Source: a virus | IMG/VR virus record: IMGVR_UViG_3300008450_000305 | Span: 1 to 29,791 of that record | DNA: 29,791 bases | Direction: 5' to 3' (one strand) | Part shown: positions 15,361-23,489 of the stretch, in pieces | Numbering within the stretch: position 1 is the stretch's first letter | Layout: each line of letters starts with the position of its first letter | Position numbers and translations under genes: made by a program | The notes under the pieces: model-generated | Databases searched by the model: none | Told to the model about the DNA's origin: nothing | Seen by the model: only the letters and a program-made list of their open reading frames with translations

Positions 15361-16686
15361 ATGTTTTATATAGTTGAATCACAAGATCAAATTGATCGAT
15401 TGAAAGGTTATGCAAATCAAGGAGCTTATGTTGAAGTAATTTCCTCGAATGATAACTACCACCCCATTCTTACCTATACCGTTGCAGTTTACATAAGACC
15501 TTTAGATTGTATTGAAGGATTTATTATTCCTATAAATCATACAGAAGGATTAAATGTAGATAAGGACCGTGTCTATGAACTGTTAAAGCAATTTGAAACA
15601 CTTTATACCTATGACAAAAAACAATTACTCTACCACTTTGTATTACCGGGAGTTATAGATATTTCATTACTAAATACAATGACCAATTTTGATAGAAAGG
15701 ATCTTCCTAAAACAAATTCTACATATAATTGGTTCTATAATAGAATGTCTGAATATAAAGACTTGAATGCAATTATTCCAATTGTAAAGCTGTATGAAAA
15801 ATGTGAGGATAATTACAAGCATTTAGATTGTATATTGGAATATGAAATACCGGAAGGATTTAATTTTTATAATAAAACTGCAACAACCGTTTTCTTTATG
15901 ATTGAGAGAGCAGGATTGAGAATTACTTATCAATCCTTCCTTGAATTATTCAAACCAAACAATCCAGTTTTTAGTATTCAAGACAGTATTATTTATACTT
16001 CTTATAATCTTAATAATAATACATCTCGTCCAACAAATGCTTTTAATTCTGTAAATTTTGCAGCCATTCCAAAAGCACCTGAATTTAGAAAAACAATTAT
16101 TCCTCAGAATGATTATTTTGTAGCATACGATTATGACGGTTATCATCTTAGGTTATTATGTGAACAAATAGGGTATAACTTAACAAATGAATCAGCACAT
16201 GCGCAATTGGCTAGACTTTATTTTGGTAAAGATGAAATAGCTGAAGAAGATTATGCAAAAGCAAAACAAATTAACTTTCATGCAATTTATGGAAAGATTC
16301 CGCCTGAGTATGCTTTTTTAGAGGTTTTTGAAAAGATGGAAAGGTATACATCATTACTGTGGAAGCAATTTAAAGAACAGGGATATGTACAGGATCCAAT
16401 ATCAGGTAAGAGGTTTACACAAGAACTGCCAGAAATGCATCCACAGAAGCTACTAAACTACCTTATGCAAAGTTTAGAGACAAGTAGAAATATTTTAATA
16501 CTAAAAGAATTATTAAAGTATCTTGAAGGAAAGAAAACCAGAATAGCCCTATATGTATACGATGCAATAATATTCGACTTTAGCAAAGAAGATGGAAAAG
16601 AGACGTTGGAAGAAATTCAAAGAATAATGGAATCGGAAGGAAGGTATCCGACAAAGGTAGAGTACGCAAGATCATTAGATTTTTAA
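15361..16686 (+). CDS. polA: Compact family A DNA polymerase
   Basis: The 441-aa protein carries the three pol-A motifs in order. Motif A is AYDYDGYHLRLL (Asp257 matches E. coli Pol I Asp705). It is followed by AHAQLARLYFG, matching the O-helix approach. Motif B is KQINFHAIYG (Lys302, Phe306, Tyr310 match K758, F762, Y766). Motif C is YVYDAIIFDF (Asp401 matches Asp882). Oddities: the steric-gate Glu710 position is His262, Arg754 aligns with Tyr298, and motif C reads YDA rather than HDE. The N-terminal 180 residues resemble an exonuclease-like fold but lack a DxE motif, so proofreading is probably absent or encoded elsewhere. It is far shorter than Pol I (928 aa), and the next gene is a homing endonuclease. 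It probably replicates the phage genome with the downstream replisome genes. Confidence 0.8.
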   Translation: MFYIVESQDQIDRLKGYANQGAYVEVISSNDNYHPILTYTVAVYIRPLDCIEGFIIPINHTEGLNVDKDRVYELLKQFETLYTYDKKQLLYHFVLPGVIDISLLNTMTNFDRKDLPKTNSTYNWFYNRMSEYKDLNAIIPIVKLYEKCEDNYKHLDCILEYEIPEGFNFYNKTATTVFFMIERAGLRITYQSFLELFKPNNPVFSIQDSIIYTSYNLNNNTSRPTNAFNSVNFAAIPKAPEFRKTIIPQNDYFVAYDYDGYHLRLLCEQIGYNLTNESAHAQLARLYFGKDEIAEEDYAKAKQINFHAIYGKIPPEYAFLEVFEKMERYTSLLWKQFKEQGYVQDPISGKRFTQELPEMHPQKLLNYLMQSLETSRNILILKELLKYLEGKKTRIALYVYDAIIFDFSKEDGKETLEEIQRIMESEGRYPTKVEYARSLDF

Positions 16687-16699
16687 GGGTTTTCTACAA

Positions 16700-16806
16700 A
16701 AAGTTGCTATTTATATATGTAGAGTAGAGGCTACAGATATAACTAAAACACCAATTAAAGCTTATGGCGAGTAAGGACCTCTACCCTGAAAGCCTAAGCT
16801 TTTTTT
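16700..16806 (+). ncRNA. Structured RNA element A: two hairpins joined by loop-loop pairing, ending in terminator
   Basis: Hairpin 1 is TGTAG (16718-16722) with CTACA (16731-16735) around an 8-base loop. Hairpin 2 is AAAGCTTA-T-GGC (16757-16768) with GCC-TAAGCTTT (16792-16802), ending in a T-tract (16800-16806). Loop 1 GTAGAGG (16724-16730) is complementary to CCTCTAC (16778-16784) in loop 2. Element B (26490-26598) has the same layout with changed but still complementary sequences in both helices, while unpaired segments (TAAA, AGTA, GAAA) are conserved. The element follows the polymerase stop and ends three bases before the GIY-YIG ATG. It may be a small RNA, a cis-regulatory leader or a structured terminator. 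It matches no family I know. Confidence 0.7.
16707..16722 (+). promoter_or_regulatory. Candidate promoter (CTATTTATATA) of structured RNA A
   Basis: CTATTTATATATGTAG sits at the start of RNA element A and is identical in element B (26498-26513). If active, transcription would begin near the first hairpin of the element. Confidence 0.35.
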
Positions 16807-16809
16807 ATT

Positions 16810-17493
16810 ATGATAGGAATTTATAAAATCACAAATCCAAAAGGTAAAATATATATAGGACAAAGTACTCTAATAGAAAAGAGGTGGAGTTGTTATAAAG
16901 CTCTTAACTGTGAAAATCAAGTTAGATTGTACCGTTCACTGCTAAAGCACGGTATTTCTGAGCATATATTTGAAGTGATAGAAGAATGTAATATTGAAGA
17001 ACTGAATACAAAAGAAAGATATTGGCAAGATTATTACCAAGTATTAGGAGAAGGTGGACTGAATTGTAAATTAACAAGAACAACAGATAAATCAGGAAAA
17101 CACTCAGAAGCATCTAAACAAAAGATGACAGAAACAAGAACAGGTCAAAAAAGAGGTCCACAAACAGCAGAACATATTGCAAAACGAACAGCACATGTAA
17201 AAGGAAAAACCTATGAAGAAATCCATGGAATTGAAAAAGCCAGAGAGCTTAAAGAAAATAAAAGACTGAAAATGACAGGAATTAGGAAAGGTCCTTTACC
17301 TGAAGAGTGGCGAAACAATATTAGCAAAGCAAGGGTAGGAAACTTCAGAGAAGGAACACACCACTCAGAAGCAACTATCCAGAAAATGAAAAAACCTAAA
17401 GAGAGAGTAGAATGTCCACACTGTAAGCAAATTGGAGGAAATTCCCAAATGACTAGATGGCATTTTGAAAATTGCAAAAATAAAGAGTTGTAA
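16810..17493 (+). CDS. GIY-YIG homing endonuclease with NUMOD3-like repeats and C-terminal zinc finger
   Basis: The 227-aa protein opens with the catalytic GIY-YIG module: GIYKITNPKGKIYIG (residues 3-17), Arg25 and Glu69 (NTKERYW) in the expected order. Residues about 95-190 carry repeats of the type HSEASKQKMTETRTG and HSEATIQKMKK, matching NUMOD3 DNA-binding elements. The C-terminus has CPHC, then after about 14 residues H...C, a plausible zinc finger. The architecture resembles T4 Seg or I-TevI-like enzymes. It starts directly after the terminator of RNA element A and a promoter overlaps its stop, so it is an independent insertion between polymerase and SSB genes. Its target is unknown. 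Confidence 0.9.
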   Translation: MIGIYKITNPKGKIYIGQSTLIEKRWSCYKALNCENQVRLYRSLLKHGISEHIFEVIEECNIEELNTKERYWQDYYQVLGEGGLNCKLTRTTDKSGKHSEASKQKMTETRTGQKRGPQTAEHIAKRTAHVKGKTYEEIHGIEKARELKENKRLKMTGIRKGPLPEEWRNNISKARVGNFREGTHHSEATIQKMKKPKERVECPHCKQIGGNSQMTRWHFENCKNKEL

Positions 17494-17516
17494 ACTCGGT
17501 AAAATTTACATATATT
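17488..17516 (+). promoter_or_regulatory. Bacteroidetes-like promoter for 17558 gene
   Basis: TTG at 17488-17490 (last sense codon of the endonuclease gene), exactly 20 bases, TATATT at 17511-17516, continuing AAATAAAA; 42 bases before the next ATG. Confidence 0.6.
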
Positions 17517-17557
17517 AAATAAAAATTTAGTTTTATAAAATAAAATCATATTTATAG

Positions 17558-18013
17558 ATGATACACAATGAATTAATGCCGATAAAATTCGATTTCGATA
17601 TCGAATCACTTTACACACTAGGAGATATGAGTAATAAGCTATTTTGTACCTTTTCTACTGAAGAAAATTTAGAAGAAGTATTAAGTACTGTACGCACAAA
17701 ATATAAAATCATTTATAATAAAATATTTATACTTTACTCAAAGAGTCAAGATGAATATATCTGTACATATAATGTAGATTTTGGAAACATTTCTAATTTC
17801 TTACCAAACACTATTCTTGTTCACAGAAAGAAAGAATCAAACACTCTATATACAATCAACTCTCTTAATAGATTAATTGAATCTTTAAATGGAGGAGTAC
17901 TGGATACTAATTATAAAGTTAATTGGATAGATTATCAGAACTGTATTCTATTAACAAAAGGACCAGAACTAAAAAGAGTAAATACAAAATTGTATAAGAT
18001 TATAGAATTATAG
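17558..18013 (+). CDS. Conserved-looking protein of unknown function
   Basis: Not recognised. The 151-aa protein is a mix of predicted strands and helices (KYKIIYNKIFILYSK, ICTYNVDFGNI, YKVNWIDYQNCILLTKGPEL). No membrane segment or cysteine cluster is seen. An in-frame ATG at 17576 could be the true start. It lies alone between a promoter and a terminator just ahead of the SSB gene, so it is probably expressed with the replication genes. A role in DNA metabolism is a guess from context only. Confidence 0.6.
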   Translation: MIHNELMPIKFDFDIESLYTLGDMSNKLFCTFSTEENLEEVLSTVRTKYKIIYNKIFILYSKSQDEYICTYNVDFGNISNFLPNTILVHRKKESNTLYTINSLNRLIESLNGGVLDTNYKVNWIDYQNCILLTKGPELKRVNTKLYKIIEL

Positions 18014-18034
18014 TTGCATCATTGCAACTTTTTT
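18012..18034 (+). terminator. Intrinsic terminator after 17558 gene
   Basis: AGTTGCA (18012-18018) pairs with TGCAACT (18023-18029) around TCAT, followed by T at 18029-18034. The stem contains the TTG (18014-18016) of the next promoter. Confidence 0.85.
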
Positions 18035-18042
18035 CTTATATT
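18014..18042 (+). promoter_or_regulatory. Bacteroidetes-like promoter for SSB/UvsX operon, nested in terminator
   Basis: TTG at 18014-18016, exactly 20 bases, TATATT at 18037-18042, 35 bases before the SSB ATG. Same terminator-promoter overlap as at 15306-15339. Confidence 0.6.
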
Positions 18043-18077
18043 ATAAAATAAGAGTTTTAATTTAAAAAGTTATATTT

Positions 18078-18917
18078 ATGAACATTGATGCTATTAAGGC
18101 CAAGCTTGCAGCTTTAAACAACAACGGTAATTCGGAAAAAGAAAAAGTAGATTACGAGAAAATTTTCTGGAAACCAACAAACGGAAAACATACAGTAAGA
18201 ATTGTTCCGTCAGTACACGAACCTTCCTTCCCTTTCAAAGAACTTAAATTCCATTACGGAGTAGGGAAGTATCCTATGCTTGCTTTATCAAATTTTGGTA
18301 AACAAGATCCAATCGAAGATTTTGTAAAAGAGTTGAGAAAGACTTCAGATAAAGATAATTGGTCTTTATCAGGAAAATTATCTCCAAAAACTCGTATCTT
18401 TGCTCCTGTAATTGTTAGAGGAGAGGAAGAAAAAGGAGTTCGTTTATGGGGATTTGGAACAACTATATACAAAGCATTACTTGCTTTAGCAGAAGATGAA
18501 GATGTAGGAGATTATACAGATGTAATGAACGGATGGGATATGGTTGTTGAACAAACACCAGCTGCAGGAGCAGGACAATATCCAGCTACTACAGTACGTA
18601 TTAAACCAAAACAAACACCTTTATCAGAAGATAATGCAAAAGTTGAGTTATGGTTAAAAGAACAACCAAATGCTTTAGAAGCGTTTACAGAATACGATTA
18701 TGAGTTCATCAAAAAACAATTACAAAGTTATTTAAACCCAGGAGAGGAAACAACTCAAGCACCAGCAGAGCCTACAGAACCTTCAGAACCGGCAGTTACT
18801 ACTCCATCTCCAATACCAGGTACAGGTATTATGGAAGACAAAGCATATTCTTTAGAAACTGCTACAGTAGGGAAACAGAACAGTGTAAGTAAATTTGATG
18901 ACTTATTTAACGAATAG
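18078..18917 (+). CDS. gp32: gp32-like single-stranded DNA-binding protein
   Basis: The 279-aa protein coats ssDNA in replication and recombination and recruits other replisome proteins. It matches the gp32 plan: a basic N-terminus for cooperative binding, an OB-fold core with the KHTVRIVPS strand, FPFKELKFHYG and VRLWGFGTTIYKALLAL, then a Pro/Thr/Glu-rich linker and an acidic tail ending KFDDLFNE, the usual protein-interaction tip. T4 gp32 binds zinc through three cysteines and a histidine; this protein contains no cysteine at all, so the zinc site is missing. It is followed after three bases by uvsX, forming a recombination-replication operon. Confidence 0.88.
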   Translation: MNIDAIKAKLAALNNNGNSEKEKVDYEKIFWKPTNGKHTVRIVPSVHEPSFPFKELKFHYGVGKYPMLALSNFGKQDPIEDFVKELRKTSDKDNWSLSGKLSPKTRIFAPVIVRGEEEKGVRLWGFGTTIYKALLALAEDEDVGDYTDVMNGWDMVVEQTPAAGAGQYPATTVRIKPKQTPLSEDNAKVELWLKEQPNALEAFTEYDYEFIKKQLQSYLNPGEETTQAPAEPTEPSEPAVTTPSPIPGTGIMEDKAYSLETATVGKQNSVSKFDDLFNE

Positions 18918-18920
18918 TAA

Positions 18921-20000
18921 ATGGCACTAAAGAAAAAAAGTACAGCTGAAACCGCAGGAGAGATAATCAAAAGCGGTTTTAGTTTAGAAAAATTTAAAAA
19001 GAATAAGGGGTTTAGCTCACAATCTGTGAAGTTCAAAACCCAAGACTGGATTCCAGTTTCTAAAGCTTTTCAAGACATTGTATCTCTTCCAGGTATTCCA
19101 ACCGGACATATTACTCTTTTAAGAGGTCATTCCGATACAGGAAAAACAACATTATTACTTGAAGCTGCTGTCTCTGCACAAAAAAGAGGCATTCTACCGG
19201 TATTCATCATTACTGAGATGAAATGGTCATGGCCACATGCTCAGACTATGGGACTTGAGGTGAATGAAGTAATAGACCAAGAGACAGGAGAGATTACTGA
19301 CTATGAAGGATTCTTTTTATATGCCGATAGAGGAAGCTTAAATACTATTGAAGATGTAGCAGCATATATTTTAGACTTAATTGACGAACAAAAGAAAGGA
19401 AATCTTCCTTATGACTTATGTTTCTTCTGGGACTCAGTAGGATCTGTTCCATGTGACTTATCTGTTAGATCAAATAAGAATAATAACGAATGGAATGCTG
19501 GAGCAATGTCCACACAATTTGGTAATAACTTAAATCAAAAGATCTTATTATCAAGAAAAGAAGGAAGTAAGTATACAAATACTTTAGTTGCAATTAACAA
19601 AGTATGGACTATGAAACCTGAACATCCAATGGGACAACCAAAGCTTCAGAATAAGGGCGGTATGGCAATGTGGTATGATGCAACCTTAATTGTTACTTTT
19701 GGTAATATTACAAATTCAGGTACTTCTAAAATCAAAGCAATTGCAAAAGGTAAGGAGTATGAGTTTGCTAAAAAGACTAAAGTACAGGTTGAGAAGAATC
19801 ACATCAACGGTATTCAATCCAGAGGAGCAATTGTAATGACCCAGCATGGTTTCATCGAAGACGAGAAAAAATCCATTGATGCTTATAAGGATCAATACAA
19901 AGGAACTTGGTCAGGTATTTTAGGATCAACAGACTTTGAAGTAGCAGTAGAAGCAGAAGTAGGAGAAGATATTAGAGATATAGGATTAAACGATGAGTAA
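18921..20000 (+). CDS. uvsX: UvsX/RecA-like recombinase
   Basis: The 359-aa ATPase would form filaments on ssDNA for strand exchange and recombination-dependent replication. The Walker A motif is GHSDTGKTT (residues 69-77, Lys75), the Walker B strand is DLCFFWDSVGS, and later segments (GAMSTQFGNNLNQKI, then LVAINKVW and NKGGMAMWYDATLIV) match UvsX loops. Length is close to T4 UvsX (about 390 aa). It starts three bases after the SSB gene and its end overlaps the exonuclease gene by eight bases, so the three are probably translated from one message. Confidence 0.92.
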   Translation: MALKKKSTAETAGEIIKSGFSLEKFKKNKGFSSQSVKFKTQDWIPVSKAFQDIVSLPGIPTGHITLLRGHSDTGKTTLLLEAAVSAQKRGILPVFIITEMKWSWPHAQTMGLEVNEVIDQETGEITDYEGFFLYADRGSLNTIEDVAAYILDLIDEQKKGNLPYDLCFFWDSVGSVPCDLSVRSNKNNNEWNAGAMSTQFGNNLNQKILLSRKEGSKYTNTLVAINKVWTMKPEHPMGQPKLQNKGGMAMWYDATLIVTFGNITNSGTSKIKAIAKGKEYEFAKKTKVQVEKNHINGIQSRGAIVMTQHGFIEDEKKSIDAYKDQYKGTWSGILGSTDFEVAVEAEVGEDIRDIGLNDE

Positions 20001-21015
20001 TTATTTAGATATACTAAATAACATCGAACAAAAACCAGAGAGAAAGCTTAATGACCATGTTTTAATTGTAGATAGCATGAATACCTTTATAAGGAGTTTT
20101 GCAATGCTACAATCAATGAATCCCCAAGGCCATCACACCGGTGGTCTTGTTGGTTTCTTGAGATCATTAGGATTCTTAGTACGTACGATTGAACCTACAA
20201 GAGTTATTTGTGTATTTGATGGACAGGGATCTTCCACAAATAGGAAGAGTATGAACTCAGACTACAAAGCCAATCGTAATATTAAGAGAATTACCAATTG
20301 GGAATTGTTTGATAATAAAGAAGATGAATATGCTTCTATGACTATGCAAATGCATAGACTAGTTGAATATTTACAATGTTTACCTCTATCTTTAATCTCT
20401 ATCGATAAAGTAGAAGCAGATGATGTTATTTCATATCTAGCCCAGCAATTTGATAAAGCAAACAAAAAAGTAACAATAGTTTCTTCGGATAAAGACTTCT
20501 TACAAATTATTACCGACAATATTGAAGTATATTCTCCTATTGAGAAAAAAACATACGGAATAAAACAGGTAATAGAAAAAGTAGGTATGATTCCTGAGAA
20601 TTATTTAATACTGAAAGCACTTCTAGGAGATAATTCAGATAACCTGTCAGGTGTGAAAGGATTAGGAGAGAAGACAGTATTGAAAGAGTTTCCTGAGATT
20701 CAAAACAATCCAGAATTTTCTTTGGAAAATGTTTATAATATTTGTGAAGAAAAGTTGCAAACTAAAAAAATTTTCGCTAATATTATATATAATTGGGAGA
20801 GAGTTAAGCTGAACTATGAAATGATGAATCTTCTAGAACCTAGAGTATCGGAAGAAGAAATTGAGATTATAAGACACAAGCTATCCCAAGGAGTACCAAG
20901 TCTTCAATCAGGCCCTTTCCTCCATATGCTTGAGATGGATCAAATAGAAGCACTGAATAAAAATGTAGAGGGTTGGTTGGAGATTTTTAGACCTTTAACA
21001 ACCTACCAAAAATAA
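19993..21015 (+). CDS. rnh: 5'-3' exonuclease / RNase H (FEN-like)
   Basis: The 340-aa protein belongs to the T4 RNase H / FEN family that removes RNA primers and 5' flaps from lagging-strand fragments. The metal-binding acidic residues appear in order: LIVDSMN, VICVFDGQG, KVEADDVISYL, VSSDKDFLQ and LLGDNSDNLSGVKGLGEKT, the last being the helix-hairpin-helix region. The length is slightly over T4 RNase H (305 aa). Its start lies inside the end of uvsX (8-base overlap) and the helicase gene follows after 19 bases, consistent with a replication operon. The family A polymerase in this window lacks its own 5' nuclease, so this gene would supply it. Confidence 0.9.
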   Translation: MSNYLDILNNIEQKPERKLNDHVLIVDSMNTFIRSFAMLQSMNPQGHHTGGLVGFLRSLGFLVRTIEPTRVICVFDGQGSSTNRKSMNSDYKANRNIKRITNWELFDNKEDEYASMTMQMHRLVEYLQCLPLSLISIDKVEADDVISYLAQQFDKANKKVTIVSSDKDFLQIITDNIEVYSPIEKKTYGIKQVIEKVGMIPENYLILKALLGDNSDNLSGVKGLGEKTVLKEFPEIQNNPEFSLENVYNICEEKLQTKKIFANIIYNWERVKLNYEMMNLLEPRVSEEEIEIIRHKLSQGVPSLQSGPFLHMLEMDQIEALNKNVEGWLEIFRPLTTYQK

Positions 21016-21034
21016 GTTTTAATTAATTAGTTAT

Positions 21035-22384
21035 ATGACAAGCCTAGCAAAATTATCACAGTACGGAAAAGCCTTTCAACTAAAAGTTTTAGGAGCATTA
21101 CTAACAGATAAGAAATTTTTATTGAACACACGAGATCTTCTAAGGACCGAATACTTAGACTCGGATGCACATAAGTGGATATTGGAAAGTATTGTAAAGT
21201 ACTTTGATAAATACCATACGACAATTTCAATGGAAACATTGAGAATTGAATTAGCAAAAGTAGAGAATGATATTCTACAAACAGCTGTAAAAGCAGAGTT
21301 AAGAGGATGTTACGAATCTACTCAAGAAGACTTAGTATATGTTCAAGAAGAATTTACAACCTTTGCTAAGAATCAAGAACTAAAATCAGCATTATTAAAT
21401 TCAGCTGATTTATTAAATCAAGGAGATTTCGACGGAATTCGAAATATGATTGAAAGAGCCATGAGAGCTGGGATGGATAAGAATATAGGCCATGAATACA
21501 ATAAAGATATTGAAAGCAGATATAGACAAGATTATAGACCAACCATCCCTACACCTTGGCCAATATTAAACGAAGGAATTCAAGGAGGATGGGGACCTGG
21601 AGATTTAGTAATTGTATTTGGTAATCCAGGAGGAGGTAAATCCTGGACAATGGTTGCTGCAGCAGCACATGCAGTACAATTAGGATTTAATGTTAATTAT
21701 TATACCTTAGAGCTTGGAGAGGATTATGTAGGAAAAAGATTTGACTGTTATTTTACAGGATACGGAATTGAAGAAGTAAACAAGCATAGAAAAGAAGTTG
21801 AGAAGATTGTAAATAATTTACCTGGAAAGCTTATCATCAGAGAGTATCCTCCAAAAGGAGCTTCAATTAATACAATTAAATCACATATTCAAAAATGTAT
21901 TGACATGGATCACAAACCAGATTTAATCGTTATTGACTATGTAGATTATTTAAAAGCACCTTCAAAAGGAAAATTCTCAGAAAGAAAAGATGAAATTGAT
22001 GATGTGTTTATTGCAACAAAAGGATTAGCTAAGGAATTAAAAATACCAGTTCTAACACCTTCTCAAGTAAATAGAATGGGGGCAAAGGATGATGTTATTG
22101 AAGGAGATAAAGCAGCTGGTTCGTACGATAAGATGATGGTAGCAGATATTTGTTTATCTCTATCAAGAAAGAAAGAAGATAAAGTATTAGGTACAGGAAG
22201 AATTCACGTAATGAAAAATCGATATGGAATGGACGGAATGACATACGATGCTAAAGTAGATACAAATAACGGACATATAGAGATTTTAGGTAAGATGTCT
22301 TTGGATTTAGATGAGAATGCACCTAAAGGAAACTATAAAGAAATTGCCAATAAATTCTTCGAATTAGAGAGTTCAAAAGCATAA
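21035..22384 (+). CDS. gp41: Replicative DNA helicase, DnaB/gp41 type
   Basis: The 449-aa protein is a hexameric 5'-3' helicase for fork unwinding. An N-terminal helical domain (residues about 1-150) precedes a RecA-like motor. Walker A is GNPGGGKSW (residues 196-204, Lys202), preceded by the DnaB-type PTPWPILNEGIQGGWGPGDL. Walker B is LIVIDYVDYL (Asp301). The conserved TPSQVNRMG and AGSYDKMMVADICLSL follow, and NRYGMDG lies near the end. The size is near T4 gp41 (475 aa). It ends the SSB-UvsX-exonuclease-helicase cluster. No primase (gp61-like) gene is in the window. Confidence 0.92.
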   Translation: MTSLAKLSQYGKAFQLKVLGALLTDKKFLLNTRDLLRTEYLDSDAHKWILESIVKYFDKYHTTISMETLRIELAKVENDILQTAVKAELRGCYESTQEDLVYVQEEFTTFAKNQELKSALLNSADLLNQGDFDGIRNMIERAMRAGMDKNIGHEYNKDIESRYRQDYRPTIPTPWPILNEGIQGGWGPGDLVIVFGNPGGGKSWTMVAAAAHAVQLGFNVNYYTLELGEDYVGKRFDCYFTGYGIEEVNKHRKEVEKIVNNLPGKLIIREYPPKGASINTIKSHIQKCIDMDHKPDLIVIDYVDYLKAPSKGKFSERKDEIDDVFIATKGLAKELKIPVLTPSQVNRMGAKDDVIEGDKAAGSYDKMMVADICLSLSRKKEDKVLGTGRIHVMKNRYGMDGMTYDAKVDTNNGHIEILGKMSLDLDENAPKGNYKEIANKFFELESSKA

Positions 22385-22392
22385 TATATAAG

Positions 22393-22400
22393 CTATTTAT
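22393..22400 (+). promoter_or_regulatory. CTATTTAT motif upstream of nrdB
   Basis: CTATTTAT begins nine bases after the helicase stop and 57 bases before the nrdB ATG. A second possible site in the same gap is TTG (22409-22411), 20 bases, TAATTA (22432-22437), a weak match to the TTG-N20 class. It is unclear which, if either, is used. Confidence 0.3.
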
Positions 22401-22449
22401 TTCTACATTTGTAAAATTTTTGTATAACCCTTAATTAAGAAAAAGCGAT

Positions 22450-23433
22450 ATGAGTCTAAAAGACGAACGCGTAGTTTATAAGCCTTTTGAATATGCAAAA
22501 GCATATGAATACTGGCTAAAAGCCCACCAAGCTCACTGGTTACATACAGAAGTTCCGATGTCACAAGACGTATCAGATTGGAACTCAAATTTAAAAGATC
22601 ACGAAAAAAATGTTATAGGGGGTATCCTAAAAGGTTTTGCACAAACAGAAACAGTTGTAAACGATTACTGGACATCTCTTGTCACAAAATGGTTTAGAAA
22701 ACCAGAAATTATTATGATGGCTACCACATTCGGAGCCTTTGAAACAATCCACGCAGAAGCGTATTCTTTATTAAACGAGCAATTAGGATTGGATAATTTT
22801 GCAGAATTCCTAGAAGATGAGTCAACTGCAGATAAAATTCAAGCTCTAATGGATGTTCGTGATGGAAACTCTGGAGAAACAGACTGGCATGAAGTAGCTA
22901 GATCTCTGGCAATATTCTCAGCATTTACTGAGGGAGTAAATCTATTCTCATCATTTGCAGTTCTTCTTTCTTTTAAAATGAGAAACAAATTAAAAGGAGT
23001 AGGTCAAATAGTTGAATGGTCTGTAAGAGATGAATCACTACATTCAGATGCAGGATGTTGGTTATTCAAACAGTTAATGAAAGAATATCCTGAACTAAAA
23101 ACAGAAAGACTTATTAAAGATATTGAAGATGCTGCTAGACTTGCTTTAGAGTTAGAATTTAACTTTATTGACAGAGTATTTGAAATGGGAGATTTAGAGA
23201 ATTTAACTAAAGATGAGTTAAAGAATTTTATCAAACACAGAGTTAATACAAAAATGGGAGACTTAGGATTAAAACCTTTAATCCCTTCAGAGCAAATTGA
23301 TAAAGGAGCTCTAAAACAAATGCTATGGTTTGATAGTTTGACAGGAGGGAAAATGCATTCAGATTTCTTCGCAGTCAGGGTTACTTCTTACAGCAAGGGC
23401 CATATGGATTGGGATACAGCTAGCGTTTTCTAA
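22450..23433 (+). CDS. nrdB: Aerobic ribonucleotide reductase, small (radical) subunit
   Basis: The 327-aa ferritin-like protein holds the diiron site and tyrosyl radical for dNTP synthesis. Ligands are visible: Glu67 (at the E. coli Asp84 position), Glu98 and His101 (FETIHAEAY), Glu161 (FTEGVNLF) and Glu195/His198 (RDESLH). Tyr105 falls at the radical Tyr122 position, seven residues after Glu98, so a class I enzyme with a tyrosyl radical is expected. The C-terminus (TSYSKGHMDWDTASVF) would dock to the large subunit. It is unusual that the small subunit gene comes first and is separated from nrdA by a homing endonuclease gene. Confidence 0.92.
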   Translation: MSLKDERVVYKPFEYAKAYEYWLKAHQAHWLHTEVPMSQDVSDWNSNLKDHEKNVIGGILKGFAQTETVVNDYWTSLVTKWFRKPEIIMMATTFGAFETIHAEAYSLLNEQLGLDNFAEFLEDESTADKIQALMDVRDGNSGETDWHEVARSLAIFSAFTEGVNLFSSFAVLLSFKMRNKLKGVGQIVEWSVRDESLHSDAGCWLFKQLMKEYPELKTERLIKDIEDAARLALELEFNFIDRVFEMGDLENLTKDELKNFIKHRVNTKMGDLGLKPLIPSEQIDKGALKQMLWFDSLTGGKMHSDFFAVRVTSYSKGHMDWDTASVF

Positions 23434-23467
23434 TGATACTCGAATAGTAAAAAAATCTTTTTCTTGC

Positions 23468-23487
23468 CTATTTATTATAAATAAATA
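23468..23487 (+). promoter_or_regulatory. CTATTTAT motif in AT palindrome before HNH gene
   Basis: CTATTTATTATAAATAAATA starts 22 bases before the ATG at 23490. The arms TATTTATT (23469-23476) and AATAAATA (23480-23487) are complementary. It is a candidate late-type promoter; a weak hairpin is also possible. Confidence 0.35.
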
Positions 23488-23489
23488 CT

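Noticed and set aside
15361-16686. Polymerase as a pseudogene or half of a split gene
   Set aside because: Motifs A, B and C are all present with plausible spacing, and the frame has its own promoter and a natural C-terminus.
16700-16806. Pistol ribozyme, SAM-II or preQ1 riboswitch identity for the structured RNA
   Set aside because: Only the topology (a hairpin loop pairing with a strand in a second loop) is shared. Pistol's third stem and cleavage dinucleotide are absent, and the conserved bases of SAM-II and preQ1 classes are not seen.
22404-22411. TACATTTG, an exact Bacteroidetes TAnnTTTG box before nrdB
   Set aside because: No TTG at the 19-21 base spacing upstream; a second copy occurs inside coding sequence at 6921-6928, so it may be chance.
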